A DNA stretch of 5,984 nucleotides from an uncultured Saprospiraceae bacterium (GCA_934699305.1 CAKUWM010000187.1:1-5984); one strand, 5' to 3'; shown: positions 1 to 5,371, numbered from the stretch's first letter. Notes: a model not told the origin generated them from the sequence alone. Numbers and translations: made by a program.

Positions 1-75
1 GCGCCCAGTACGGATCCGTACGCTGGGTGCTGTGGAAGGTCGGAGCGGGAATTAATCCCGTTCCTCCTATCCGAT
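1..75 (+). mobile_element. 3' end of a group II intron (domains V and VI, IIC-like)
   Basis: The window opens inside domain V. Bases 1-8 pair with 23-30, TACG (9-12) pairs with CGTA (17-20) around a GATC tetraloop (13-16), and CG (21-22) is the two-base bulge. The triad at the base is CGC (2-4) with a central G·U pair, which is typical of IIC and related bacterial introns rather than the AGC of IIA/IIB. Domain VI follows: GGAGCGGGA (42-50) pairs with TCCCGTTCC (56-64) around ATTAA. The bulged branch-point A is probably 69, and the intron probably ends with GAT at 75, giving the usual A at the seventh position from the end. The rest of this intron, with any reverse transcriptase, lies left of the window. 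The class is inferred from the triad only. Confidence 0.75.
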
Positions 76-327
76 TGACTGAACCGGTGTTTGTAGGTCT
101 GCTCTTATGTGGAATGGTCTGTTTTGGATTGGATTTTTAGGAGTTGGGGTCTCCTGTTTTGTCTGGGCTTATGTACATAGAGCAGGAAGCCTCATATAAA
201 CTCATATAAATGCAAAAGGGAAAAATCAAACATAGCCACGGAGATTGGAACAAAGGGATTAGCTAATTAAAAATACGATTTGCGAACTTGAAAGTAGGGG
301 AGCTTATATTTTAAGATTAAATTAGAA
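76..327. other. Gene-free exon/spacer between two intron 3' ends
   Basis: No gene can be supported here. A frame open from base 3 to the stop at 138-140 runs through the intron domains and ends in a hydrophobic stretch; it has no start and is probably chance. A weak stem (AGGAG/CTCCT near 140-156) and an exact 10-bp tandem duplication (191-210) are present. The last part, just before domain V at 328, could be the end of domain IV of the second intron, but no intron 5' end (GTGYG-like start followed by domain I structure) is seen between 76 and 327. That intron is therefore either 5'-truncated or permuted. Confidence 0.5.
191..210 (+). repeat. 10-bp perfect tandem duplication
   Basis: CTCATATAAA occurs twice in a row with no spacer. 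It lies in the gene-free stretch between the two intron ends. It may be a replication-slippage product or a target-site duplication closed by loss of the insert; nothing else supports either reading. Confidence 0.8.
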
Positions 328-422
328 GAGCCGTATGATGGGAGACTATTACGTACGGTTCCTTGCCCGTCCGGCAGGCGGTTGTGACAGGGGAAAGGTG
401 AAGCTCCCTTTTTCTAATGGAC
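328..422 (+). mobile_element. Group II intron domains V-VI, detached 3' fragment
   Basis: Domain V is exact and 34 nt long (328-361). GAGCCGTA pairs with TACGGTTC, TGATGG pairs with CTATTA around a GAGA (GNRA) tetraloop, and the two-base bulge is CG. The catalytic triad is AGC with the G·U pair, as in IIB-like introns. Domain VI is roughly 389-422, with G·U-rich pairing between AGGGGAAAGG and CCCTTTTTCT. The tail TCTAATGGAC fits the common bacterial ending TCTACTCGAC, so the branch point is probably A416 and the 3' end C422. All conserved domain V positions are intact, so this piece could still be active. Its 5' part is not adjacent; the class matches the intron body starting at 1706, which in turn lacks a domain V. 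Confidence 0.8.
363..381. repeat. GC-rich REP-like palindrome between intron domains V and VI
   Basis: The linker between domain V (ends 361) and the TGTGA that normally follows it almost directly is lengthened by about 20 bases, with the core GCCCGTCCGGCAGGC. It is an imperfect version of CCTGCCGGCAGG-type palindromes, which I recall as frequent between genes in Bacteroidota. Its GC content stands out from the AT-rich surroundings. It can fold into a short extra hairpin between the two catalytic domains. Confidence 0.5.
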
Positions 423-427
423 ACAAA

Positions 428-440
428 CACGTTGTGCCTA
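428..440. repeat. Left inverted repeat bracketing the toxin operon
   Basis: CACGTTGTGCCTA is the reverse complement of TAGGCACAACAACGTG at 1584-1599 apart from a 3-base indel. The pair encloses the minus-strand operon. It starts six bases after the predicted end of the intron fragment, so this is 3' exon sequence. A short hairpin (TTCCC/GGGAA) follows at about 442-460. Confidence 0.55.
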
Positions 441-479
441 ATTCCCACCATTTCGGGGAAAAAATTAATCACTTAAAGG

Positions 480-560
480 TAACGTTTTAGGAAATGATCA
501 AAATAAAAACTGAAGATCATATATTCTGACATTTGATTTTCAGAACATTACAAAACGTTA
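480..560 (-). repeat. attC-like long imperfect hairpin downstream of the toxin operon
   Basis: TAACGTTTT (480-488) and AAAACGTTA (552-560) are perfect 9-bp inverted repeats closing an 81-nt element. Inside are further nested pairs: ATGATC/GATCAT and CTGAA/TTCAG. On the minus strand it begins ten bases after the last stop codon of the operon and reads ACTAACG at one end and CGTTA at the other. The size, nested hairpin form and AAC/GTT ends resemble integron attC sites, but the seven-base core consensus is matched only partly. It has no T-run, so it is not a standard terminator. Calling it attC-like is inference. Confidence 0.45.
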
Positions 561-569
561 GTCAGACTT

Positions 570-917
570 TTAAAGCTCATCAGTTGAGAAAGTTGAATTG
601 TTGATTTTCTTAATCAAATCTTTGAAAGGCTTTACTTTAATTTGATTTCTATGCCTGTTAACAATAATAGCATCAATTGGGACAAAGTTAATCAAATGAC
701 ACCTAGCTTCACAATGTTCTCTATTTAATGGTTTAGTGAGCATATCGTCTTTTATAACGAAAGAAAACTCATCATCAACATCCGATGAAGTCATCATAAC
801 ACAAACGAAATAACCTTCAATTTCCTGTACAAGTTTATTCGACAAAACTATGGCAGGATGATTACCACCAAAATCATCATCAAATATTACTTCTACGATA
901 TCACGTTGATAAACCAT
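570..917 (-). CDS. MazF/PemK-like toxin, probable mRNA endoribonuclease
   Basis: This 115-residue protein has the layout of the MazF/PemK (CcdB-fold) toxins. An N-terminal beta strand QRDIVEVIF (4-12) is followed by a glycine loop and HPAIVLSN (20-27), the central strand and VMMTSS (40-45), and a late segment around CHLINFVPIDAII that matches the usual 'dQIRtvd' region. Known members cut single-stranded RNA and are held inactive by a small partner. T43 sits where the catalytic Thr is expected. The Arg that normally precedes the conserved Pro is replaced by His (H20), so either this is a variant subfamily with a different specificity or the activity is altered. It is the last gene of a three-gene operon, three bases after its neighbour. 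That neighbour does not look like MazE. Family assignment is by motif; the toxin role is inferred. Confidence 0.7.
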   Translation of the reverse strand: MVYQRDIVEVIFDDDFGGNHPAIVLSNKLVQEIEGYFVCVMMTSSDVDDEFSFVIKDDMLTKPLNREHCEARCHLINFVPIDAIIVNRHRNQIKVKPFKDLIKKINNSTFSTDEL

Positions 918-920
918 TTA

Positions 921-1184
921 TTACTTTTTTTGCAAAGCAATAGCGATACCTCTTGAAGAAGTCCTGAACATCGCTCTTTTTAAATTTTCAGGAGCGGATT
1001 TAATTTGTTTTGCCATATATGAATAGTCGGTAGAAGAAACAAAACCTGTACTAATAGTAATTTGCGTATGCGAATAATCAGAAATATTCTTAGCTTTCTG
1101 CACAAATCGTTCAACTACAATAGGATTTTCCCTTTTGTAGTTTAAATCTGAATTAGTGTATTTTGGACTAGCGTCTATAAACAT
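921..1184 (-). CDS. Small basic protein of unknown function, candidate antitoxin
   Basis: This 87-residue protein is not recognised. It has no membrane segment or signal peptide and is Lys/Arg/Ser/Thr-rich. The middle (about 27-50) holds a short charged stretch and an ITISTGFVSSTDYS segment. The C-terminal half, with KRAMFRTSSRGIAIALQKK, could form a basic helix. It lies between the 113-residue gene (three bases upstream) and the MazF-like gene (three bases downstream), so the three are almost certainly cotranscribed and translationally coupled. The place directly before a MazF-like toxin is where the antitoxin is usually found, which is the only reason to suggest that role. No ribbon-helix-helix or AbrB/MazE pattern is obvious. 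ATG at 1184 is the natural start given the tight spacing. Confidence 0.65.
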   Translation of the reverse strand: MFIDASPKYTNSDLNYKRENPIVVERFVQKAKNISDYSHTQITISTGFVSSTDYSYMAKQIKSAPENLKRAMFRTSSRGIAIALQKK

Positions 1185-1187
1185 AAC

Positions 1188-1529
1188 TTATTTTGTTTTT
1201 GTAATACTTTTATATTCCTCAATTTTTCTTTCTAAAAATTCTTTAATACTTATACAAGTATTGATATCCATATACGTGCCAAACTCAAATTCTCGTACAA
1301 TACCGTGTTTGGAATCTTCTATATCTTTAATTGGACGTGTTATTTGTCCTTCATCATTTACTTCAAATTCTGTTCCTTTAGGTATTACACCTCTCTGACT
1401 GAAAAAATTTACATTAATAAAACCAGTAGGTGTTATTCCACCGTGAGCACCATCAATATGAACTTGACGATACAAAGAATTCTTAATATTGTGAATTGTA
1501 ACAGAATTTGACTTTTTGTTTTTAGCCAT
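1188..1529 (-). CDS. Conserved small soluble protein, first gene of the toxin operon
   Basis: This 113-residue protein leads the operon. The recognisable block is YRQVHIDGAHGGITPTG (20-36), followed by a strand ending in FFSQRGVIPKG, an acidic middle, and IVREFEFGTYMDINT before a C-terminal helix SIKEFLERKIEEYKS. I recall this pattern (VHxDGxxGGxTPxG, an aliphatic-FxSExxxIP strand, VREVExxxxMDxxTAxxL) from unannotated bacterial proteins, but I know of no function. It is probably cytosolic; there is no signal peptide. Three bases separate it from the next gene. It could be a partner, antitoxin or sensor for the MazF-like protein, and that is inference from position only. The promoter is immediately upstream. 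Confidence 0.7.
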   Translation of the reverse strand: MAKNKKSNSVTIHNIKNSLYRQVHIDGAHGGITPTGFINVNFFSQRGVIPKGTEFEVNDEGQITRPIKDIEDSKHGIVREFEFGTYMDINTCISIKEFLERKIEEYKSITKTK

Positions 1530-1560
1530 ATTGTAAATAACAAAATTTGTTAATTATACG

Positions 1561-1595
1561 CAAATGTAGTGAAATAAAAAAACTAGGCACAACAA
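1561..1595 (-). promoter_or_regulatory. Bacteroidota-type promoter of the toxin operon
   Basis: On the minus strand TACATTTG (1568-1561) matches the Bacteroidota -7 consensus TAnnTTTG exactly. TTG triplets at 1595-1590 lie 21 bases (or 18, for the alternative TTG copy position) upstream, in range for the -33 element. Transcription would begin near 1553, leaving a leader of about 25 nt before the ATG at 1529. The -33 element falls inside the inverted repeat at 1584-1599, so the repeat unit may supply part of the promoter. No Shine-Dalgarno site is seen, which is normal for this phylum. Confidence 0.55.
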
Positions 1596-1705
1596 CGTGT
1601 CCTATTAATTGCTTTGGTCGTTGCTTATTTGGAAAATTCCTTCAGAATTTTCTCGCGTTCGTTTTTGTTTACTAAATTAGTTGCTGAAACACGCAAGGTT
1701 CCTTA
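1580..1705 (+). repeat. Cassette-end hairpin repeat, 5' exon of the group II intron
   Basis: The stretch begins with TAGGCACAACAACGTGT (1584-1600), the partner of the inverted repeat at 428-440. It continues into a hairpin whose tip is GAAAATTC (1632-1639) and GAATTTTC (1645-1652) around CTTCA. The order AACGTGT, an AAT-rich arm, a TTGG(A)4TTC tip and a returning arm is the same as in the element at 5768-5860, so the two belong to one repeat family. The intron at 1706 starts right at its far end, and the last seven bases TTCCTTA pair with a predicted intron EBS1. It resembles an attC-type site, but no seven-base core site fits the consensus fully. Confidence 0.5.
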
Positions 1706-3325
1706 GTATGCCAAGAATCAACCATGGCAATAAATGGTTGAATGCTGTAAATAAGATGATGGTAGGTCCATCAGAGTCGTTGTATAGGCAAAGGCTCTAA
1801 ACCACCTAAAGGTGCTTTGATTAATAGTCTTGGTGCTGAGCGTTTAGGAGAATCTAGTCCTTGAGATTAACAGGTAGGGATAAAGGAGTTGAACGAAAGT
1901 GAACCATTGAAGAGGTGTCGAGAAGTTGCTACCTTCAGATAACCTATTTATTTTCTGTGAGGCTGACGTCATTCAGATGGCAAGAACTTTATTTAGGCTT
2001 ATTTACGGAACTTGGGAAGCTGCATACAAATGTTAAGGAAAATGCGCAATAGGCACAACCTAGAGGCAAAATACCAATGCTGTATGCAGTGGCAGATTGA
2101 CCCGTAGTAGTGATGAAATTTCTGTAATGGCAATGGAGCGAAGGGGTCAAGTTGTGCTGTTATATTTTATCAATCAACTTACAAAATGTGGGGGTGAATT
2201 TATGGAATGAAACAAAATCAATACCTATAAGTCGCCAAATGGTTTTGGAGGCTTATCACAAAGTGCGTTCCAACAAAGGAAGTGCAGGAATAGATGCCAT
2301 TGGTATGCAGGAATTTGACGAAAACCGTAGCAAACACCTGTATAAACTTTGGAATCGGATGGCATCAGGGAGTTATTTTCCTCCTCCGGTCAAAGAAGTA
2401 GACATACCCAAGAAAGACGGTACAATCCGTAAACTAGGGATACCTACTATTAGCGACAGAGTTGGACAAATGGTGGTCAAAATGTTTATAGAACCAAGAT
2501 TAGAGGCGATTTTCAGTCCAAATTCTTACGGTTATCGCCCAAAGAGAAATGCCCATCAGGCATTATCAAAAGTTAGAGAAAACTGTTGGAAACAAGACTG
2601 GGTCATTGACCTGGACATTAAAGGTTTCTTTGACAATATCGACCACAACAAACTGATGCTTGCGGTAGAGAGACACGTACCCGAAAATTGGGTTAAACTC
2701 TACATCACAAGATGGTTGGAAGCACCCGTTGTTACAGTATCTGGGGGACTAATCCAAAAGCAGGGAAAAGGAACGCCACAAGGCGGAGTAATCAGCCCAT
2801 TATTGGCAAATCTTTTTCTACATTAAGCTTTTGATAAATGGTTAGGACAGATAGATAAAAGTGTAGCTTTTGAACGTTATGCCGATGACGTGATACTACA
2901 CTGTAGCACAAAGGCCCATGCCGAACGAATACTGCAATTGGTACATCAAAGAATGGCCTCGGTGGAATTGGAACTACATCCACAAAAGACAAAAATCGTC
3001 TATTGCCGAGACTTTAGGAGAAAAGAAAAACACCCAACGGTCAAATTTGATTTTTTGGGATATTCTTTTCAGCCAAGAACAGCCTACTCTAAAAAAAAGG
3101 GAATGCTGTTTATAGGTTATGATTGTGCCATAAGTATTAGTTCAAGAAAACGAATCGCTGACAAGCTCGAAGAACTCAACGTAAACAAACTTACTTTTAA
3201 AAGCATCGTAGGCGTGGCTCAATATCTTAATCCAATGATTAGGGGGTTGGGTGCGTTATTATGGTGAATTTAAGAAGGAATCGGCACGCCGATTATTCCC
3301 TTCGGTCATGAGATCGCTTCGTTAA
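1706..3325 (+). mobile_element. Group II intron body (domains I-IV), 3'-truncated
   Basis: The intron probably begins with GTATGCC at 1706, close to the usual GTGYGCC. Domain I carries a GAACGAAAGTGAACC segment near 1890, common in these RNAs. An 8-bp helix CTGCATAC (2020-2027)/GTATGCAG (2082-2089) encloses TAAGGAA (2034-2040), a perfect 7-nt complement of the exon end TTCCTTA (1699-1705), as expected for EBS1-IBS1. CCTTG (1859-1863) could be EBS2 for CAAGG (1694-1698). Domain III is closed by TTGACCC (2097-2103)/GGGTCAA (2144-2150) and contains CCGTAGTAG. Domain IV holds the reverse transcriptase gene. I find no domain V or VI after 3325, so the intron cannot splice in cis as laid out. A class-matched domain V-VI lies upstream at 328-422 on the same strand. 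Confidence 0.75.
2194..3325 (+). pseudogene. ltrA-like: Group II intron reverse transcriptase/maturase, broken by nonsense and frameshift
   Basis: The product would reverse-transcribe the intron and help it fold. Intact pieces in order: N-terminal SRQMVLEAY and KGSAGID; the RT1-2 region GIPTISDRV and YGYRPKR; RT3 DLDIKGFFDNIDH with the first catalytic Asp; RT4 GTPQGGVISPLLANLF; RT5 with catalytic YADD; RT6 LHPQKTKI; RT7 FDFLGYSF; and the maturase X motif around NPMIRG. It resembles bacterial class D intron proteins. Two lesions are visible. A TAA at 2824-2826 replaces the Tyr expected in 'LFLHYAFDKW'. One extra G in the run 3242-3246 shifts the frame; without it the protein continues WVRYYGEFKK and stops at 3323-3325, about 377 codons in all. 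The usual WAR.KYK tail is degraded and no endonuclease domain is seen. GTG at 2194 is the likeliest start, just before LWNETK. The TTG at 2152 would overlap the domain III edge and is unlikely. Confidence 0.85.
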
Positions 3326-3399
3326 GTTGGCCAGAGCTGAATATTGTGTTTACGAATTTGATAGATTTCCTTTCTATGGTTAAAACGTTGGGTTTAAGG
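3283..3399 (+). repeat. Spaced direct repeat, copy 1
   Basis: Bases 3283-3350 match 3729-3795 with seven substitutions and one single-base gap. After a diverged middle, ATGGTTAAAACGTTG at 3376-3390, continuing to AAGG at about 3398, matches 3823-3844, at nearly the same offset (446-447). The beginning overlaps the end of the broken reverse transcriptase. In another frame this copy is open from 3278 to the TAG at 3424-3426 and reads TPIIPFGHEIASLSWPEL, but it has no start. Whether the repeat is coding or structural is unresolved. Confidence 0.75.
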
Positions 3400-4100
3400 A
3401 AGGCTAATGAGAGTTTGAGCTGTTAGTTGTGTGGTCCGAATGTAATGTTACATGAAAGGATATAGTTTAAGTCCTTTGGATTCAGTTTTATTGTCTTATC
3501 AGAAAATGAGAATGAGGAACAAAAGTTCCACCTATCCGTCAAATGGATGGTGTAAATGTTTATATTCGTTCCACATATAACGAGTTGGCATTAGTTAAAG
3601 AAAACTGTTTAAAATTGAAATAAACATTTAAAAACAAAAAGGAATATGAAATATTATGACATTATACTACGTCTAAAACGTGCGAGTTTTAAAAGCACAG
3701 AAGCACTTGCGATTGAACGTGGCATATAGGCGCACCGATTACTCCCTTCGGTCATGATATCGCTTCGCTAAGTTGCCAGAGCTAAATATTTTGTTGACGC
3801 ATACGGATGATTTGCCGTCTTAATGGTAAAACGTTGTGTTAAGGTAGGGATATTTGGAGATTGGCCTTTTATGGATTTGGGCAAGCATTTAAATACGTAG
3901 TGGTTACTTGTGGAAAAGAATCTTTTTTCATTTCTCTTGCATCATAAAAATAAAAAAATAAAAATGCTTTGATCAAATTGTATCCCATCCTTAAAAGTAA
4001 TATGGTTGATAAGGACATATTATAAGTATAGGTGTGACAGGTTGCGTCTATACATGGGGTATGTGCAATCTAAAAATAAGTATTAACAAACAACTAACCT
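3400..4100. other. Gene-poor stretch with decayed fragments
   Basis: No gene can be supported firmly. There are small stem-loops: TGTAA/TTACA at 3441-3452, AAAGGA/TCCTTT at 3455-3477, and GGAAC-AAAA-GTTCC at 3516-3529. A 35-codon open end (3516-3623) contains VPPIRQMDGVNVYIRS and stops. A tiny frame with its own ATG (3646-3729, 27 residues, MKYYDIILRLKRASF) follows and runs straight into repeat copy 2. I recognise neither; both look like ends of genes cut by rearrangement. From 3900 the DNA is very AT-rich and holds the upstream region of the lipoprotein operon, in which no clear TAnnTTTG promoter is seen. I looked here for a group II domain V and found none. Confidence 0.5.
3729..3844 (+). 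repeat. Spaced direct repeat, copy 2
   Basis: This is the second copy of the element at 3283-3399. It starts inside the TAG stop of the small frame 3646-3729 (MKYYD...ALAIERGI). Aligned with copy 1 it reads APITPFGHDIASLS and then loses frame because one G of TTGG is missing; with that G restored it would continue WPELNILLT. In that frame the differences are synonymous or conservative (Leu/Leu, Glu/Asp, Val/Leu), which hints at a coding ancestor, but 67 bases are too few to decide. Confidence 0.75.
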
Positions 4101-4493
4101 ATGAAACAAATAACTAAAATTCTGTTTTTTATAACAGTCATTGGATTTACAAGTTGTAGTCCTAAAATCTCTTCAAATTTCATTAATCCACAACCGAAAT
4201 TATCAATGGACGAAAAAATAGCACTTTTGGACATCGAACATGATTTACCAGAAAGCATTATTAAAGTTGGCGAATTAAGATTTCAAGATTCGGGATTTTC
4301 CACAGATTGTAACTTTAACAGTTTAATGACCCAAGCAAGAAATGAAGCAAGAAAAAACGGTGCAAATATTGTAAAAGTTGTGGATAAAAAGAAGCCTGAT
4401 TTGTGGAGTAGCTGTCATCGATTAAAAATAGAACTTTATAAATACGACGGAGATGCTTCATCTTTACCACAATACAAATTAAAACTTGACTAA
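4101..4493 (+). CDS. Small lipoprotein with a Cys pair, RcsF-like
   Basis: This 130-residue protein has a type II signal peptide: MKQITK, a hydrophobic core FFITVIGF, then lipobox FTSC with lipidated Cys at 19. The mature part contains VGELRFQDSGFSTDCNF, then a helix SLMTQARNEARKNGANIVKVV, then KKPDLWSSCHRLKIELY. I recall Bacteroidota lipoproteins with the same pattern (a Cys after 'dsGfst', 'eArk.GgN', and 'stChri'). The fold resembles RcsF, a small envelope-stress lipoprotein with disulfides, and the two internal Cys probably pair. The residues after Cys19 are SPK, not an acidic surface-export signal, so an inner-leaflet or periplasmic location is likeliest. It is first in a two-gene operon with 15 bases to the next gene. 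The role is unknown; a link to envelope sensing is inference. Confidence 0.75.
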   Translation: MKQITKILFFITVIGFTSCSPKISSNFINPQPKLSMDEKIALLDIEHDLPESIIKVGELRFQDSGFSTDCNFNSLMTQARNEARKNGANIVKVVDKKKPDLWSSCHRLKIELYKYDGDASSLPQYKLKLD

Positions 4494-4508
4494 CTTAAAA
4501 ACTAACCA

Positions 4509-4976
4509 ATGAAAATTATTATTAGAACTGTCCTGCTTTCATCAATTCTTTTCCTTTCAAGTTGCGCTACAATTATTTCAGGTTCAAGACAAAATGTGGA
4601 GATAACCTCAGAACCAAGTTCTGCAAAAGTCTACATAAACGAAATTGAAATAGGACAAACACCAGTTCAAAAGAAGCTTAAAAGAAACCAAGAATATCAA
4701 TTAATCCTAAAACTCGATGGATATAAAACATACGAAACCAAATTGGAGAAAAAATTTAATGCTTGGTATATCGGAAATATAGCATTTGGTGGGTTAATCG
4801 GGATTATAATTGACCCTATTACTGGAGCAATGCATAAACTGAAACCCGAAGAAATTGATGAAAATTTAAAAAGTGGAACAACTTATAGAACAGAAAGCGG
4901 AAACATCTTCATAAAAATAAGTATGGAAATTGACCCAGCCTGGGAAAAAGTTGGACAATTAGAAAAAACAAACTAA
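4509..4976 (+). CDS. PEGA-domain lipoprotein
   Basis: This 155-residue protein begins with a lipoprotein signal (MKIIIR, hydrophobic LLSSILFL, lipobox LSSC, Cys at 19). It continues with ATIISGSRQNV, a common opening of this family. Residues about 30-78 form a PEGA domain: VEITSEPSSAKVYIN, then IGQTPVQKKLKRNQEY and LKLDGYKTYE, the usual beta-sandwich with the P-x-x-A-x-V-Y and G-x-T-P signatures. A glycine-rich hydrophobic stretch follows (WYIGNIAFGGLIGIIID, about 86-102), which may be a membrane hairpin, then GAMHKLKPEEI and a C-terminal beta segment. PEGA domains are thought to be extracellular binding modules at the cell surface. It is cotranscribed with the lipoprotein upstream. There is no obvious terminator after it. 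The specific role is unknown. Confidence 0.8.
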   Translation: MKIIIRTVLLSSILFLSSCATIISGSRQNVEITSEPSSAKVYINEIEIGQTPVQKKLKRNQEYQLILKLDGYKTYETKLEKKFNAWYIGNIAFGGLIGIIIDPITGAMHKLKPEEIDENLKSGTTYRTESGNIFIKISMEIDPAWEKVGQLEKTN

Positions 4977-5158
4977 AGTCTGCTCATGACAAAGTACTGT
5001 GGTAAATAACAAGTGAAAATCCGTTAAGTTTTTACCATCAGCATTCATTACTCATTTGTTTAACAGGTAGCTGTTTTTTAGTTGAGGATTCTAAGTTTTG
5101 TTTTTTAGCATTTATTGGTTAAACCATCTGCGTTGGCAATTTGTGAGGTTACATAAAA

Positions 5159-5183
5159 ATTGTTGGTGGGCAACACCAACAAT
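5159..5183. repeat. Perfect 10-bp hairpin
   Basis: ATTGTTGGTG (5159-5168) and CACCAACAAT (5174-5183) pair exactly around GGCAA. There is no T-run after the stem on the plus strand; on the minus strand the stem is followed by ATTTTTATG, so it could stop transcription coming from the right. It could also be part of a decayed cassette-end repeat. Confidence 0.6.
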
Positions 5184-5333
5184 GGCTAAGATGAAATTTT
5201 TAAGCTTGCTAAATATCTTGGCCGTTACAACAAAATATCCGCTTGATTTTCAGGAAAATATTAAGGCTTTATTGAACATACGTTTAATATAACTTAAATT
5301 GGCAGTATAATAGACATACTGTTCATTATATAA

Positions 5334-5344
5334 TTGTTAGCAAA
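5334..5344. repeat. Left boundary motif of the cassette-like unit
   Basis: TTGTTAGCAAA here is the exact reverse complement of TTTGCTAACAA at 5768-5778. The two 11-mers bracket the gene at 5372-5758, leaving only 27 bases before it and 9 after it. GTTAGC and GCTAAC recall the GTTRRRY/RYYYAAC ends of integron attC sites. Confidence 0.6.
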
Positions 5345-5371
5345 CATGCGAAAACGACAAAAACACAACTA

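Larger units (their letters stand above)
4977..5345. other. Gene-free stretch with hairpins, remnant cassette ends
   Basis: No gene is supported. A frame with a TTG start covers 5098-5292; its last 36 codons begin at ATG 5182 inside the hairpin at 5159-5183 and read MAKMKFLSLLNIL. Nothing in it is recognisable. GTTGGCAATTTG near 5131 looks like one end of a cassette-type repeat whose other end is missing. CAGTAT (5303-5308) and ATACTG (5316-5321) form a perfect inverted repeat upstream of the next gene and might be an operator. No clear TAnnTTTG promoter is present. Confidence 0.45.

Noticed and set aside
3..140. 45-codon frame open from the window edge
   Set aside because: It reads straight through intron domains V and VI; the RNA structure explains the sequence better.
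480..560. Inverted repeat considered as the transcription terminator of the toxin operon
   Set aside because: The arms are 63 bases apart, with no GC-rich stem and no T-run; a recombination-type or structural repeat fits better.
1156..1511. Two open frames on the plus strand (1156-1398 and 1305-1511)
   Set aside because: They lie antisense to the 113-residue gene, have low-complexity hydrophobic products, and fit no family. The minus-strand gene has operon spacing and a promoter.
2792..3115. Frames 2792-2992 (minus) and 2918-3115 (plus)
   Set aside because: Both overlap the reverse transcriptase, whose YADD and RT6-7 motifs fix the real frame.
3516..3529. GGAAC-AAAA-GTTCC hairpin considered as a domain V remnant or terminator
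   Set aside because: The stem is only 5 bp, with no AGC/CGC triad, no two-base bulge and no T-run.
5098..5292. 64-residue frame with TTG start
   Set aside because: It runs through a perfect hairpin, has no recognisable features and no good start. A 36-residue version from ATG 5182 cannot be excluded but is unsupported.
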